Below, piece after piece: positions 10,577-20,076 of a stretch of 64,000 bases of DNA; the stretch's first letter is position 1; each line of letters starts with the position of its first letter. Origin of the DNA: Anastrepha obliqua (taxonomy: Eukaryota; Arthropoda; Insecta; Diptera; Tephritidae); contig NC_072897.1 in the NCBI RefSeq assembly GCF_027943255.1, forward strand, positions 24,180,044 to 24,244,043. The letters are read 5' to 3'. Below the pieces are notes generated by a model. That model did not search any database. It was not told where the DNA came from and saw nothing but the letters and a program-made list of their open reading frames with translations. Both the position numbers and the translations under genes were made by a program.

Positions 10577-10802
10577 TACTCACGTGCACTGATACACTAC
10601 AAATGACAAATTTAAAGCAATTTGGTCAATGCAAGATGTTGTTCCCAGAAAACTAACGGGATATTAACGCCGAAATATTCATATGGACAATACACTAGTA
10701 TACATATAATTTATATACATATATTATTACATACATATGTATGTATGTACAAAATGTACATGTTTGAAAAGAATGTGTGTACAAATAAATTTGTTTTTTT
10801 TG

Positions 10803-10908
10803 TTCGAGTTATAGCGCTTTTTAATATTGTTCGAGTTACAAAGTAATCAATAGGGGAAAAAATGTGTTCGAGTTAGCACGTCGTTCGACTTAGCGGCTAT
10901 TCGAGTTA
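10803..10908 (-). repeat. Subterminal TTCGAGTTA repeats of Tigger, copy A
   Basis: TTCGAGTTA occurs at 10803, 10830, 10867 and 10900, and TTCGACTTA at 10884, all in the same orientation, just inside the transposon end. Clustered short repeats at this position suit binding sites for the CENP-B-like domain of the transposase. That function is inferred. Confidence 0.6.
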
Positions 10909-11036
10909 CCGCGAGTGCACTGTACCTCCTATTGAAATGTACATACGTATTATGTATATTGTCATATACCATCATTTATGTACATATAGAGTATACGTTC
11001 ATTTATGAATGTATGTAATGAAAAACTTCATGGATT

Positions 11037-12931
11037 GGTTGGTTGGTTGGTTTAAGGGTGACCCCGCATCGGAGTGCCACATAGACCGCAAGTTGGGTCC
11101 GTTGTGTTGCCCTAGAGCTCATTATTTTAAAATGATTTCCCCACCTAACCGAGATTTTTATTGTAGATTTTGGTCAAAGATATTAATTCGTTTCGAAAAT
11201 TTGATGAGAGATTCGATTTTCAGGTCCAAGAGTACTGAAAGATTGTCAATTGTTGGAGAGCCTAGAAGAGCGAGTCGACTTCTGGCTAGACCCGGACAAC
11301 TGCACAGCAAATGTCTGCTCGATACTTCCTCATCTTCGTCCTCGCAGTATCTGCACAGGTCGTGTTGAGGAACCCCGAGCCGACGTGCGTGAGTGCCCAA
11401 AAGGCAGTGGCCGGTGATAAGAGATGTTATATGCCTTAGTTCGTGCTTCGAAAGACTTATAAGGATTTTTGTCTGTTTCAGATTGTAGGATGGCCAGATT
11501 TGTCTGGTCGTAACGCAAGTAGTTTCCACTCGCCACCTCCGATCAGCAATGCTGTGAAATTCTCGATCGATGAGCATTTTACATGTTGAGAGCGGAATGT
11601 GGATTGTGGGTAAGTTACTAACATATGATTGCGCAGCTCCAGCTCTTGCGAGCTCATCAGCTTTGCAGTTACCTTCGAATCCACTGTGACCCGGTATCCA
11701 GATAACTTGGACAGAATTCTGAACACTTATCTCGTTAAGAGATAAGAGACAGGATCGAACCACATCTGAGTGGGTATAAGAGGAGCTGAGTGCTCGAACG
11801 GCCGCTTGACTGTCGGTGAAAAAGCGGATATCCTCTAGTGATATTCTATTTTCTAAGAGAGTTTTCGCAGCATACCAGATAGCGCATACTTCCGCTTGGA
11901 ATACGCTACAGTAGTCGGGTAATCTAAATGATAGATTGATGTGAGGGGAATTGGAAAAGATTCCAAATCCCACTTTGCCGTCTTGTTTTGAACCATCTGT
12001 ATATATAGTCAGAGGGCGATCGATTTCGGTAAGATTTGTCTTCCATTCTTCCCTAGTTGGGAGTGAACAGGAGAATAGCAAGGGTGGTGATGGAAGACTT
12101 ACATGATAGTCTATGTCGGAAGAGATAACAGTGTTCCTGTTCAGTATGGCCGAATGGCCAAGATACTTATTCCATTTCGATATAGCATTCATGCGTGTCG
12201 CTGCTTTCGCTGCAATCGCTTTGCCAGCCAGATCGATAGGGAACAACGTGTTCAGAGCCTTAGTAGGTGTTGTACTTAAGCATCCTGTTATCAGAAGGCA
12301 GGCTGTTCTTTGAACTCGATCAATTGTGGCTACTCTACACCGTTTTTCGAGTGCTGTCCACCATACAACCACACCGTAGAAGAGTATCGGTTTGATGATC
12401 GAGGTATATATCCAATAAATGATCCGAGGTGAAAAACCCCAGGTTTTGCCTATAGCTTTCTTACAAGTATAGAGAGCTATGAAAGCTTTTTTACATCTGT
12501 TTTCGATGTTCAATTTCCAACTCAACTTCCTATCTAGAATAACTCCTAAATATTTAGCTGAATCAGATAGAAGGAATGATTCCCCTTTTAAAGTTATTGT
12601 TTGCAGTGGAGGAGATTGTTGTTTCCTATTGAAGAGAACAAGATCTGTCTTTGCTGGATTCGCATTTAGTCCGCATTCGGTGCACCATTTTGACAGAATA
12701 TTGATTGAGCGTTGCATGAGCTCAGTGAGGGTATTCAGGTGTTTGCCTGACACGCAGAGAGCAATGTCATCTGCATAGGCTACAACCTTGCAGCCTGCTT
12801 TTTCGAGATTTCGAAGCAAACTGTTTACAGCGAGATTCCAGAGAAGGGGTGAAAGTACTCCGCCTTGAGGAGTGCCTTTGACGGCGGACATTCTCATGCG
12901 GCTTACCCCAAGCTCTGAAGTGATTATTCTA
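11037..12931 (-). mobile_element. LOA/I-type non-LTR retrotransposon, 5' truncated, copy A
   Basis: The element is bounded by a perfect 10-bp target duplication, TTCATGGATT, at 11027-11036 and 12932-12941. Its 3' tail is a short (CCAA)n repeat rather than poly-A, seen as GGTTGGTTGGTTGGTTT at 11037. It was truncated during insertion: only RT thumb/palm to RNase H and about 120 bp of 3' UTR are present. The Tigger start lies about 100 bp to the left. Confidence 0.9.
11158..12931 (-). CDS. Partial RT + RNase H polyprotein, copy A
   Basis: An open frame of about 590 codons without any stop. RT blocks are KGTPQGGVLSPLLWNL, the catalytic VVAYADDIALCV and KYLGVILDRKLSW. A type I RNase H domain follows with its acidic residues visible in IYTDGSKQDGKVGFGI, FQAEVCAIWYAAK, RFFTDSQAAVRAL and WIPGHSGFEGNCKADELA. 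The C-terminus carries a CRYCEDEDEE-H-C-type zinc motif near residue 550. RNase H downstream of RT is usual in the I/LOA groups. The apparent first Met and Asn come from the target-site duplication, so no true start exists. Copy B differs at about five bases. Confidence 0.88.
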
Positions 12932-13024
12932 TTCATGGATTACTTTCAGAATTTATTAAAACTTATTCGCGTCGCGCGCATACATATCTACGTAGACATC
13001 ACAAACCTTTTGTTCACAACGCAG

Positions 13025-13390
13025 GCGCAGAAATAAACGCTCTGCGTATTTATCCTCCCCACGTGACTCGCCATCAAATCTTGGCGCAAATTTTTTTTTT
13101 TTCGTTTTTAATTTTTTTTTAATGTAATCGTAACAAAATTTGTAATCAATTTTAAGTATCTGCTTATCATTTCAAAAGTAACAAAATGGTAAAAAAATGC
13201 GCAGTCGAAGAAATAAACGCACCGCCTATTTTTGCTCGCCACATGTTAGACTCGATTTCAATTCCCGGCGCAAACTTTTTTTTATTAATTTTTTTTTTTT
13301 TTAAATTCGTTTTTTTTTTATGTCATAGAAAAAAAATTATGTAATAAATTTTACGTATTCGCTTATTATTTCAAAAATACGAAAATAGTA
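13025..13390. repeat. Two tandem repeats of about 175-180 bp, copy A
   Basis: Two diverged units start GCGCAG...AAATAAACGC at 13025 and 13199. Each continues with a CGCCA/GACTCG segment, GGCGCAAA, a long poly-T tract, then GTAAT-AATTTTA-GTAT-CTTAT-ATTTCAAAA. They contain no gene and could be a promoter-type tandem repeat from a retroelement 5' end. The flanks (12942-13024 and 13391-13604) show nothing recognisable. Confidence 0.5.
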
Positions 13391-13604
13391 AAAATTTAAT
13401 TGGTTCAATGTCGAGGTGAGAAATGTGTTGTGTGTTGAGGTAAAAAATGTGTGGTGTTTCTAATTTTTGTGTGGGGAAAAGTCAGTAAGGTGTCTATAAA
13501 CTCGGTGTGCTAAATTTCCTTACTACAAATCTTTCAAATCTCAATTGTACTAAAAAAAGCTCACACTAACATTTGCACCTTCTCATTGCATTAACATTCT
13601 CTGG

Positions 13605-14885
13605 TGGTACCATGGTTAAGAACGATATTCAGGGGATGCCTGAGGTTCAGCTTTGTTCCTGTATTGTGGAGAGAAGCGAGAGTTGTGTTTATTCCAAAAG
13701 TGGGAAAAAGCAAACCTTTCTAATCGAAAGAGTACAGGCCCATTAGTCTGACCTCATTTCTTTTGAAAACGTTAGAGAAGATTCTATACACATACATTAG
13801 AGACACAATTGCGCCGGACGAATTATCCAAGGCGCAGCATGCTTACACTAAAGGCAGATCTACTGAAACTGCACTTCACTCACTTGTACTAAATATAGAA
13901 AAGGCGTTAGAATATAAGAAGTATGCTCTAGGAGTGTTTCTAGATATATCAGAGGCCTTTAACAACGTCACAAAAGATGATATTTTAAATAGCATATAGT
14001 CACTTAATGTGCAACCCACCATTTATCTACGGATAAGGCAGCTATAAGCTAGCAGAAAGATAAGAGCGGAGTGGAACGATGTGAGCATCACCAAATATGC
14101 ATACAGAGGTACTTCGCAAGGTGGGGTACTATCGCCGCTATTATGGTTACTTGTAGCCAATAAATGCTTAAGAAACTTGACGGAGGGGCACCAAAACTAG
14201 TGGCATATGCCGATGACATAGCTATAGTAGTTACGGGAAAGTACCTGGACACCATCAGTAATGTGATGAACAACACTCTCAAAATGGTACACCAATGGGC
14301 ATCTCGCGCAGGGCTAGGTATAAACGTGGGAAAAACGGGCATGGTACTTTTTACCAGGAAGTACAAAGTCCCGGCGTGTAACCTCCCGAAGCTAGGCCAC
14401 AACGAACAAATTCTCAAAGATTATGCGAGGTACCTCGGAGTAATACTGGACAGCAAACTGCTGTGGAAGCCCAACGTTGAGGAGAGGGTGAAAAAGGCCA
14501 GTAATGCGTTGTACACATGTAAAAGAATGCCTCTCTGATGCACTGGTGCTACACGGCAGTAGATAGTCCGATATTGCTGTATGGAGCCTTAGTATGGTGG
14601 ACTGCGACAAAAAAACTGACATACTTAATGCCACTGGAAAAGATTCAACGCTGCTCTGTGCATAACAGGAGCGATGAAAACCACTCCAACGGCGGCGCTG
14701 AAAATGATACTCAGCAAGCCACCAATTGATCTCATGGCGGAAAACCTGGCAGGGCAATCCGCTAGGAGGCTAATGGCTGCGGGGGTACTCACCTGCAGAA
14801 CCTTCGGTCACAGCTCAATAGGAAAGTGGAGCTCAGGTGGCACGGACTACATGACTCCGTACTTTAATTGGGAGAGAAGGTTTCA
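13605..14885 (+). pseudogene. LOA-type reverse transcriptase fragment L0, copy A
   Basis: Broken frames read FRGCLRFSFVPVLWREARVV and FIPKVGKSK, then LEKILYTYIRDTIAPDELSK, GVFLDISEAFNNV, GTSQGGVLSPLLW, LVAYADDIAIVVTGKYLD and YARYLGVILDSKLLW. There are frame breaks or stops near 13725, 14000, 14160, 14535 and 14670. These are RT fingers, palm (YADD intact) and thumb of an LOA-type element, similar to but distinct from the element at 11037. EN is lost on the left, RNase H on the right. It points opposite to most neighbours. Confidence 0.8.
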
Positions 14886-15420
14886 ATTGCAATTGCGCTG
14901 CGCACCTCACAGGATGAGTATTTGCCAATTGAGTTTGAATCCAGATCCTTCATCACATTTTCGCCTTCCGTGTCATCATCAAAAAGACATTATTCATTGG
15001 CATCATTTAAAACTTGAACGGCTTTGATCATGTTTGTTCCATTATCAGATGTTATGCTATGTGTATAAAAGATAAATTCTTTAATAACATAGATATTACA
15101 AATTTCATGTATGTAATTCAAGTTTTACTTGAAGATTTGATCAATTGTTATTCCGTAATCATCTAGGATTTCAACAATTTTTTCCTTCATATACATTCAG
15201 TGTGTTAATCCTCGAGCTGAATCATGCCTAATGTCTTCACAACGATCTCAGTTTTATATGGGTTAACGTGGATCATTTGCAAATTTACAACTAGAATGGT
15301 TTTTTGCATTGTAATGGCAACATCGATTACAGTGTATTATGTACAAGCACATTGGCTCTGTGCTCAGTTTTTGGTTTCTACATGAGATCAAACTGGCGAA
15401 CAGCCAACGCAATTTTGCAA
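14886..15420 (-). pseudogene. hAT transposase fragment, copy A
   Basis: On the minus strand broken frames give IVEILDDYGITIDQIFK, HSITSDNGTNMIKAVQVLND and CEVRSAIAIETF, resembling the hAT core where TDNxxNMxKAV carries a catalytic Asp, followed by the RCxAHTLQL region (damaged). Copy A has a TAA where copy B reads Glu in NDANEECLFDD (near 14992). Family membership rests on these few motifs; no ends are seen. 15421-15728 to its right is AT-rich and shows no gene. Confidence 0.6.
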
Positions 15421-15905
15421 GGAATTTGCTTGTGCATTTTTATGTTCCCTTGATAAACGTAATTTTATTCTATTTATATTTTCAAACAAATTTAAATGTA
15501 CAATCAAAGGATACATATATTTGAATTATATGCGCCAACATTTAAAATCCAAGTAACTTTATTGTTTGTTAATTTAATTTAAAAATAATTTAAACAAAAT
15601 ACATTATAAAACGACTTCACATTTTGTTGTGATACAAATTTGATAAAAATTTTTACTAATTTTTCGAGTCGACATAAATTTTAGACGAGAATTCATAGAG
15701 CATACAAGTGTTTTGGTATATTGATATACTAGCAAACCCGGCCCCCTTCGCTGGGCACACTAAAATAGAATAGATATGGTTTAGAACAGAAAAAATATGG
15801 TTTTCATATTATTTATTTCTTTATTCTTTATTCAAGCGCTTTGGCATGAACAATATTTTTTGTTTTTATATTTGTTTTTGAGTAAATATAAAATATAAAT
15901 TGAAA

Positions 15906-15978
15906 ATCAGGAAAAAAGAAGATTGTTTTTAAATTTCAAATCAACGCATATGAATAAACAATCGTCTTTTTTCCTGAT
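15906..15978. repeat. Hairpin inside Helitron H1
   Basis: The arms at 15906-15928 and 15956-15978 are 23-base inverted repeats with one mismatch (ATCAGGAAAAAAGA.. against its complement), separated by 27 bases. The same structure is in H2 (near 50970-51040) and H3 (near 59456-59528), with loop and arm orientation varying. It is not the terminal Helitron hairpin, which should sit within about 20 bases of CTAG. Confidence 0.75.
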
Positions 15979-16379
15979 CATCCATGAACTTTTCGTTTCA
16001 ATTTATATGTTTTATTAAGCATTGGAGCACGAACACATAATTTCATTCGGATTTCACATTAAATTCTCAAATTTCGTGAGAAATTATTCACTGTTCCAAA
16101 ATCCACTCCAAAAAAATTCACAAACAATTTTTACATGTTGCACTTACGTTTTTTCCTTATGGCATCCAAATCAGAAAGAAATATTGACACATTGTAACTC
16201 ACACTGTCAATTTGACAGTTCAGTTCCGCCCCAAGCGTTAAAAAAGTAAGCGACATTATGGCTGGTTCAAAAGAACACTGTACCCGTTGCCAGTGCACCG
16301 AATTACAACCAAACTTTACGAAACCCATTTTCAATACTTACTTAACAATGTGCGTAAGTTTGGTTTAATTCGGTGCAAA

Positions 16380-17160
16380 GACACGGCGGGTCCACGTTTT
16401 GGTATATATTTCGAGACCCTAGTCATCAATAGGTATGAAAATTGCCCCGTATTAAAGCACTTTCATTTGATACCCATATTGTACATACACAATCAAAGGT
16501 TACCCGGGTCCACGTTTTGACCTATATCTCGAGACCCCAGTCACGGAGCGGCATGAAAAATACTCTGAACTAAAGCATTCACCAACAGCTTCCATTTGAT
16601 ACCCATATTGTACATACACGTCCGAAGGTTACCCGGGTCCACGTTTTGACCTATATCTCGAGACCCTATCTACCAATATGTATCCAAACTATACGGAAAC
16701 CATCTGCAATACCTCCTTAACAATGTGTGTAAGTTTGGTTTAATTCGGTGCAAAGACACGGCGGGTCCACGTTTTGGCATATATTTCCAGACCCTAGTCA
16801 TCAATAGGTATGAAAATTACCCCGTATTAAAGCACTTATCAACAGCTTTCATTTGATACCCATATTGTATATACACAACCAAAGGTTACCCGGGTCCACG
16901 TTTTGACCTATATCTCGAGACCCCAGTCACGGAGCGGCATGAAAAATACCCTGTACTAAAGCATTCACCAACAGCTTCAATTTGATATCCATATTGTACA
17001 AACACATTCTAGGTTCCACGTTTTGGTCTCTATCTCGAGACCCTAGTCACAGAGCGGTATGAAAAATACTCTGAACTAAAGCATTCACCAACAGCTTCCA
17101 TTTGATACCCATATTGTACATAAACATCCGAAGGTTACCCGGGTCCACGTTTTGACCTAT
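16380..17160 (-). repeat. Minisatellite of about 125 bp in Helitron H1
   Basis: Seven diverged units are recognised by TCCACGTTTTG at about 16391, 16510, 16639, 16766, 16893, 17011 and 17142. Many units contain ACCCGGGTCC and ATCTCGAGACCC, two short palindromes, plus TTTGATACCCATATTGTA. Unit variants alternate, which suggests higher-order amplification. Confidence 0.85.
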
Positions 17161-17324
17161 ATCTCGAGCCCTATTTCCAAAATAAAATATAATCCGTGTT
17201 ACTCGTGGATGATGCAGCTTTCGAATGGTCAAAGAATTTTTAAAATCGGTCCAGTAGTTTTTGAGCCTATTAATTACAACCAAACAAACAAACAAAGTTT
17301 TCCTCTTTATAATATTAGTATAGA

Positions 17325-17640
17325 TATGTATATATTATATTAAATATCTATATATACATATATTATGTTAGTTATGTTTGTGCAAAAGTACTGATGTGCA
17401 TACGCACTGCAGCAACCATGACCTATCTCACGACCCATCGCCTTATCATATTTACATGCAATAATTAGGGAGTAAATACCCAAATGATCGAATTTCTGCC
17501 TAACAAATGCTCAAACAATTATATTTTGCATATGCATGTACATATTTGTATGTGCGTATGCGCACTTGATGCCCTAGCCTATGTACATATGCATGCATCA
17601 ATATATGTGCCATATGTAAATATGTCTTTCTAAATGCTCG
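17325..17640. other. No gene seen; AT-rich flank
   Basis: ATGTATATATT-type and CATA/TGCA-rich sequence right of Helitron H1. I see no coding region or repeat family. Confidence 0.5.
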
Positions 17641-17645
17641 ACAAC

Positions 17646-17737
17646 CGCCCCAGCAAAACCTGCGTGACCGAAACTCTAACACAATTACACTTTTTTATAT
17701 GTTACAAACACATATGCACGCAGGTTTTGCTGGGGCG
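17646..17737. repeat. Perfect 21-bp inverted repeat with attached direct repeat, copy A
   Basis: 17646-17666 (CGCCCCAGCAAAACCTGCGT+G) is the exact complement of 17717-17737. Both arms are followed on the same strand by GACCGAAACTCTAACACAAT, so the locus combines an inverted and a direct repeat. No gene lies within. Confidence 0.85.
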
Positions 17738-17779
17738 TGACCGAAACTCTAACACAATCGCATTTTTTTTTTGATTCTC

Positions 17780-18010
17780 CGTCACCTTTGGAAAATGTGT
17801 AAGCAGTAAGCAAACTTTATTCCTATATTTTTTTCATTTTTGCATCAATAGAAAAAAAAAAAAACAAAAAAAAAAACGGCAAGTGGCTGTCAAAGCAATA
17901 AGTCAAAAAGATCAAAGTAGGCCGAGAATCAAATTGTCAACCTTTGGCAAATGTGTAAGCAGTAAGCAAACTTCATTCATATATTTTTCCTCATTTTTGC
18001 ATCAGTCAAA
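17780..18010 (+). repeat. Direct repeat of about 80 bp, copy A
   Basis: The block CACCTTTGG-AAATGTGTAAGCAGTAAGC-AAACTT...ATTTTTGCATCA occurs near 17780-17850 and again near 17938-18004. A poly-A and K-rich spacer lies between. Origin unknown. Confidence 0.75.
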
Positions 18011-18020
18011 GTAAACAAAC

Positions 18021-18215
18021 GCCGTAGCCGAATGGGTTGGTGCGTGACTACTATTCAGAATTCACAGAGGAAACGTCAGTTCGAATCTCGGTGAAAGCAA
18101 AATTAATAAAAACATTTTTCTAATAGCGGTCGCCCATCAGCAGGCAATGGCAAAACACCGAGTGTATTTCTGCCATGAAAAAAATCTCCTCATAAAAATA
18201 TCATAAAACAAAATA
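18021..18215 (+). mobile_element. tRNA-derived SINE-like repeat, copy A
   Basis: The head has internal Pol III promoter blocks: an A box in GTAGCCGAATGGGTTGG (about 18024-18040) and a B box GTTCGAATCTC (18079-18089). The body contains GCGGTCGCCCATCAGCAGGC, GGCAAAACACCGAG and TATTTCTGCCATGAAAAAAA, a sequence I recognise as a common dipteran interspersed repeat. The tail is AAAATA-rich. The acceptor stem does not pair, so it is not a functional tRNA. Confidence 0.7.
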
Positions 18216-18238
18216 AAATAAATGTATAAAAAAAAAAT

Positions 18239-18306
18239 TTTTGTGATTCGAACCAAGGATTTTGGATCGGAAGCCCACATTGCTAGCCGCTGGGCTATCG
18301 CGCTGT
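18239..18306 (-). mobile_element. Second tRNA-like unit, opposite strand, copy A
   Basis: The minus strand reads GCGCGATAGCCCAGCGGCTA (A box), then GGCTTCCGATCC and GGTTCGAATC (B box, 18245-18254), followed by a short T tract that could end Pol III transcription. It faces the SINE at 18021 (convergent). It is probably a tRNA-derived repeat; I cannot fold a full tRNA. Confidence 0.5.
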
Positions 18307-18794
18307 GCTGTCGGCGGTGGCCTAGAAGTTATTTTGTTCGTCGCTACGTTTATATGAAACTGGCACTGAAAGGAATCCATATGTATGAAAGGGATAGAAA
18401 ATCACACGTACACAAAGTTTTTGGCACGATTTTCCCAACGCTCTTAACAACGTGATTGTAAAGAGGTGTGGTTAGTGACCATTTAACGGTCACGCGTGCC
18501 GGTCACGTAACGTGACTGGGGCAGCTGCTGTGCGACAAATGCGTGTGTGTGTGTGTTTTTTTTTTTTTTTGTTGAGGTGGCACAAAGCATTGAAAGCCGA
18601 AAAGTGTGGGACTACCCTTTCGACTCACCTACTAAAACCCACCCTAGCTCCGTTTCCCTCTCACCGCGGGACAACCCATCAAAGACAACCATGTCTTCGC
18701 GGGAGGGGGAGTGGCCTGCGGTCTATTGCCTCTTCATGAAGATCTGTACTGTTGTTCAGCGCGACGCAGTTTGGAGATTACTATTTTTGCTATA

Positions 18795-19142
18795 TTACAT
18801 ACAGCGGACCAATGTTTTTCTGCCTTTTCGAGCCGAAATTGGTTTCCCCACCCTAGTGCTTAATTCCTCCCTTTCGATCACAAATCGCGGACAGACAAAC
18901 AAAATATGTTCTGCGTCTTCTACAGCTGGTGCACAATGAGAACAGTACGGGTCGTCTTCGTGCTTAAACCTATATAGATAGTATTTAAAACACCCATGTC
19001 CCGTCAGTATTTGGGTCAGATAATAATCTAACTGTCCATGTTTACGGTTAACCCATGTGGCTATTAAGGGAATCAGACGGTACGTCCAGCGTCCGTTCAG
19101 GGACGAACTCCAATTTCCCTGCCATGAACGCAAGCTACACAC
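18795..19142 (-). pseudogene. R1b ORF2 C-terminal region, copy A
   Basis: It reads GRWTYRLIPLIATWVNRKHG, YYLTQILTGHGCFKYYLYRF, then CSHCAPAVEDAEHILFVCPR, the CCHC-type motif found after the RT in R1-clade proteins. It ends in frame 115 codons from the first Met. The RT proper should lie upstream but is deleted, so it is a residual piece. Confidence 0.82.
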
Positions 19143-19270
19143 TCTTGCTTCCTTGCGTATTGTATGCCGTTCTGAAGTAGCTTTAATTTGGTAAACTTAA
19201 GCGTACTCTTTTGCCATTAAATTTATTGGGAGTAGTCCTGCAATAACCATAATGGCTTCTTCGGATACCG

Positions 19271-20008
19271 CTAGTGAGCACTGCCTCCATCTTGCGCAGC
19301 CATTCTTTTACCATGCCGACAGCCTGGTTGCAGGCTGATTCCGATAACCTCAGCCTCCATTGAGTCGACCCTGTATCTCGCGTCGTATGTATTTGGCAGC
19401 TTTGGCTCGCCGTGTTTCTTTATTTCGCAAATTATCGCGAGAGGGTCACTCCGGGTATAATGCTGGCTAACGAACAATTTCGTGGAGTGAACAAGGCTGG
19501 GACTCACGAAGGTAAGGTCTATTATCGATCCCTTTCCCGCCTTTTGAAATGTCTGCTGGTTCCCTGTGTTCATAAGAACTATGTCTAACATGGCGAAAGT
19601 TTCCAGAAGGGCTTGACCTCTTTTACTTGTTCGTGGGCATCCCCAGTTCACAGCCCATGCATTAAAATCGCCACCTACGACCACAGGTCTATGGTCTTTA
19701 ATATCTTAGGTGAAATTCTCTAGGATGCTGGTAGCTTCAGGCAGAGTTAAACAAGGTGGTAGGTGGCAGCTATAGACGTATGTATCACCAATTGCCGCTC
19801 GTACAAATCCGCGAACTGCCTTCACACTCATAAGTCGGGAGCTATTTCTCCCATAGTTCCAAATTGACGACTTGCCAGTAATATCAGAGGCCCAGCCATT
19901 GCCTTCTTGGTATTTATAGGGTTCATGGGTTTTGTGCTCCCGTATAGACTGCACGATTAGGTCTTGAGCGCTTTCACAGTGATTAAGGTTTAATTGCAAG
20001 ATCTTCAT
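19271..20008 (-). pseudogene. R1b apurinic-like endonuclease, copy A
   Basis: The frame starts MKILQLNLNHCESAQDLIVQ and breaks near 19700, where a TAA interrupts the sequence before VVGGDFNAWAVNWGCPRTSK. It continues through GSIIDLTFVSPSLV and YTRSDPLAIICEI, the D-x-N, D-L-T and S-D-H/P-type blocks of APE-like endonucleases, which nick target DNA to prime reverse transcription. In copy A a TAG lies just upstream in the ORF1/ORF2 overlap; copy B reads TAC there. Confidence 0.85.
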
Positions 20009-20076
20009 TTCTGTCGTATTTCTTTCACAGCTCTATTCTGGGCACTTGCTGCTGGTCATCGCATGTCTTGTGTAGC

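Larger units (their letters stand above)
9291..10922 (-). mobile_element. pogo/Tigger-type DNA transposon, copy A
   Basis: The start is clear: read on the minus strand from 10922 it begins CAGTGCACTCGCGGTAACTC and is preceded by TA (10923-10924). Five copies of TTCGAGTTA or a close variant follow within 120 bases. The transposase occupies 10576-9308. The far end is not recognisable: 18 bases past the stop the sequence changes to the BEL LTR, so the 3' terminus was lost or replaced. Confidence 0.8.
15729..17324 (-). mobile_element. Non-autonomous Helitron H1
   Basis: Read on the minus strand it starts TCTATACTAATATTATAAAG at 17324 (preceded by A). It ends GCGAAGGGGGCCGGGTTTG then CTAG at 15729 (followed by T). 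The TC start, CTAG end and A/T insertion point fit Helitrons, which leave no target duplication. The interior holds seven minisatellite units, a 67-codon open frame (16131-16334) and a strong hairpin near the 3' end. The last 150 bp match those of H4, which carries helicase sequence, so H4-type proteins could have mobilised it. Confidence 0.9.

Noticed and set aside
18021..18095. Functional tRNA gene
   Set aside because: A and B boxes exist but acceptor and anticodon stems do not form; the following body is a known type of SINE tail.
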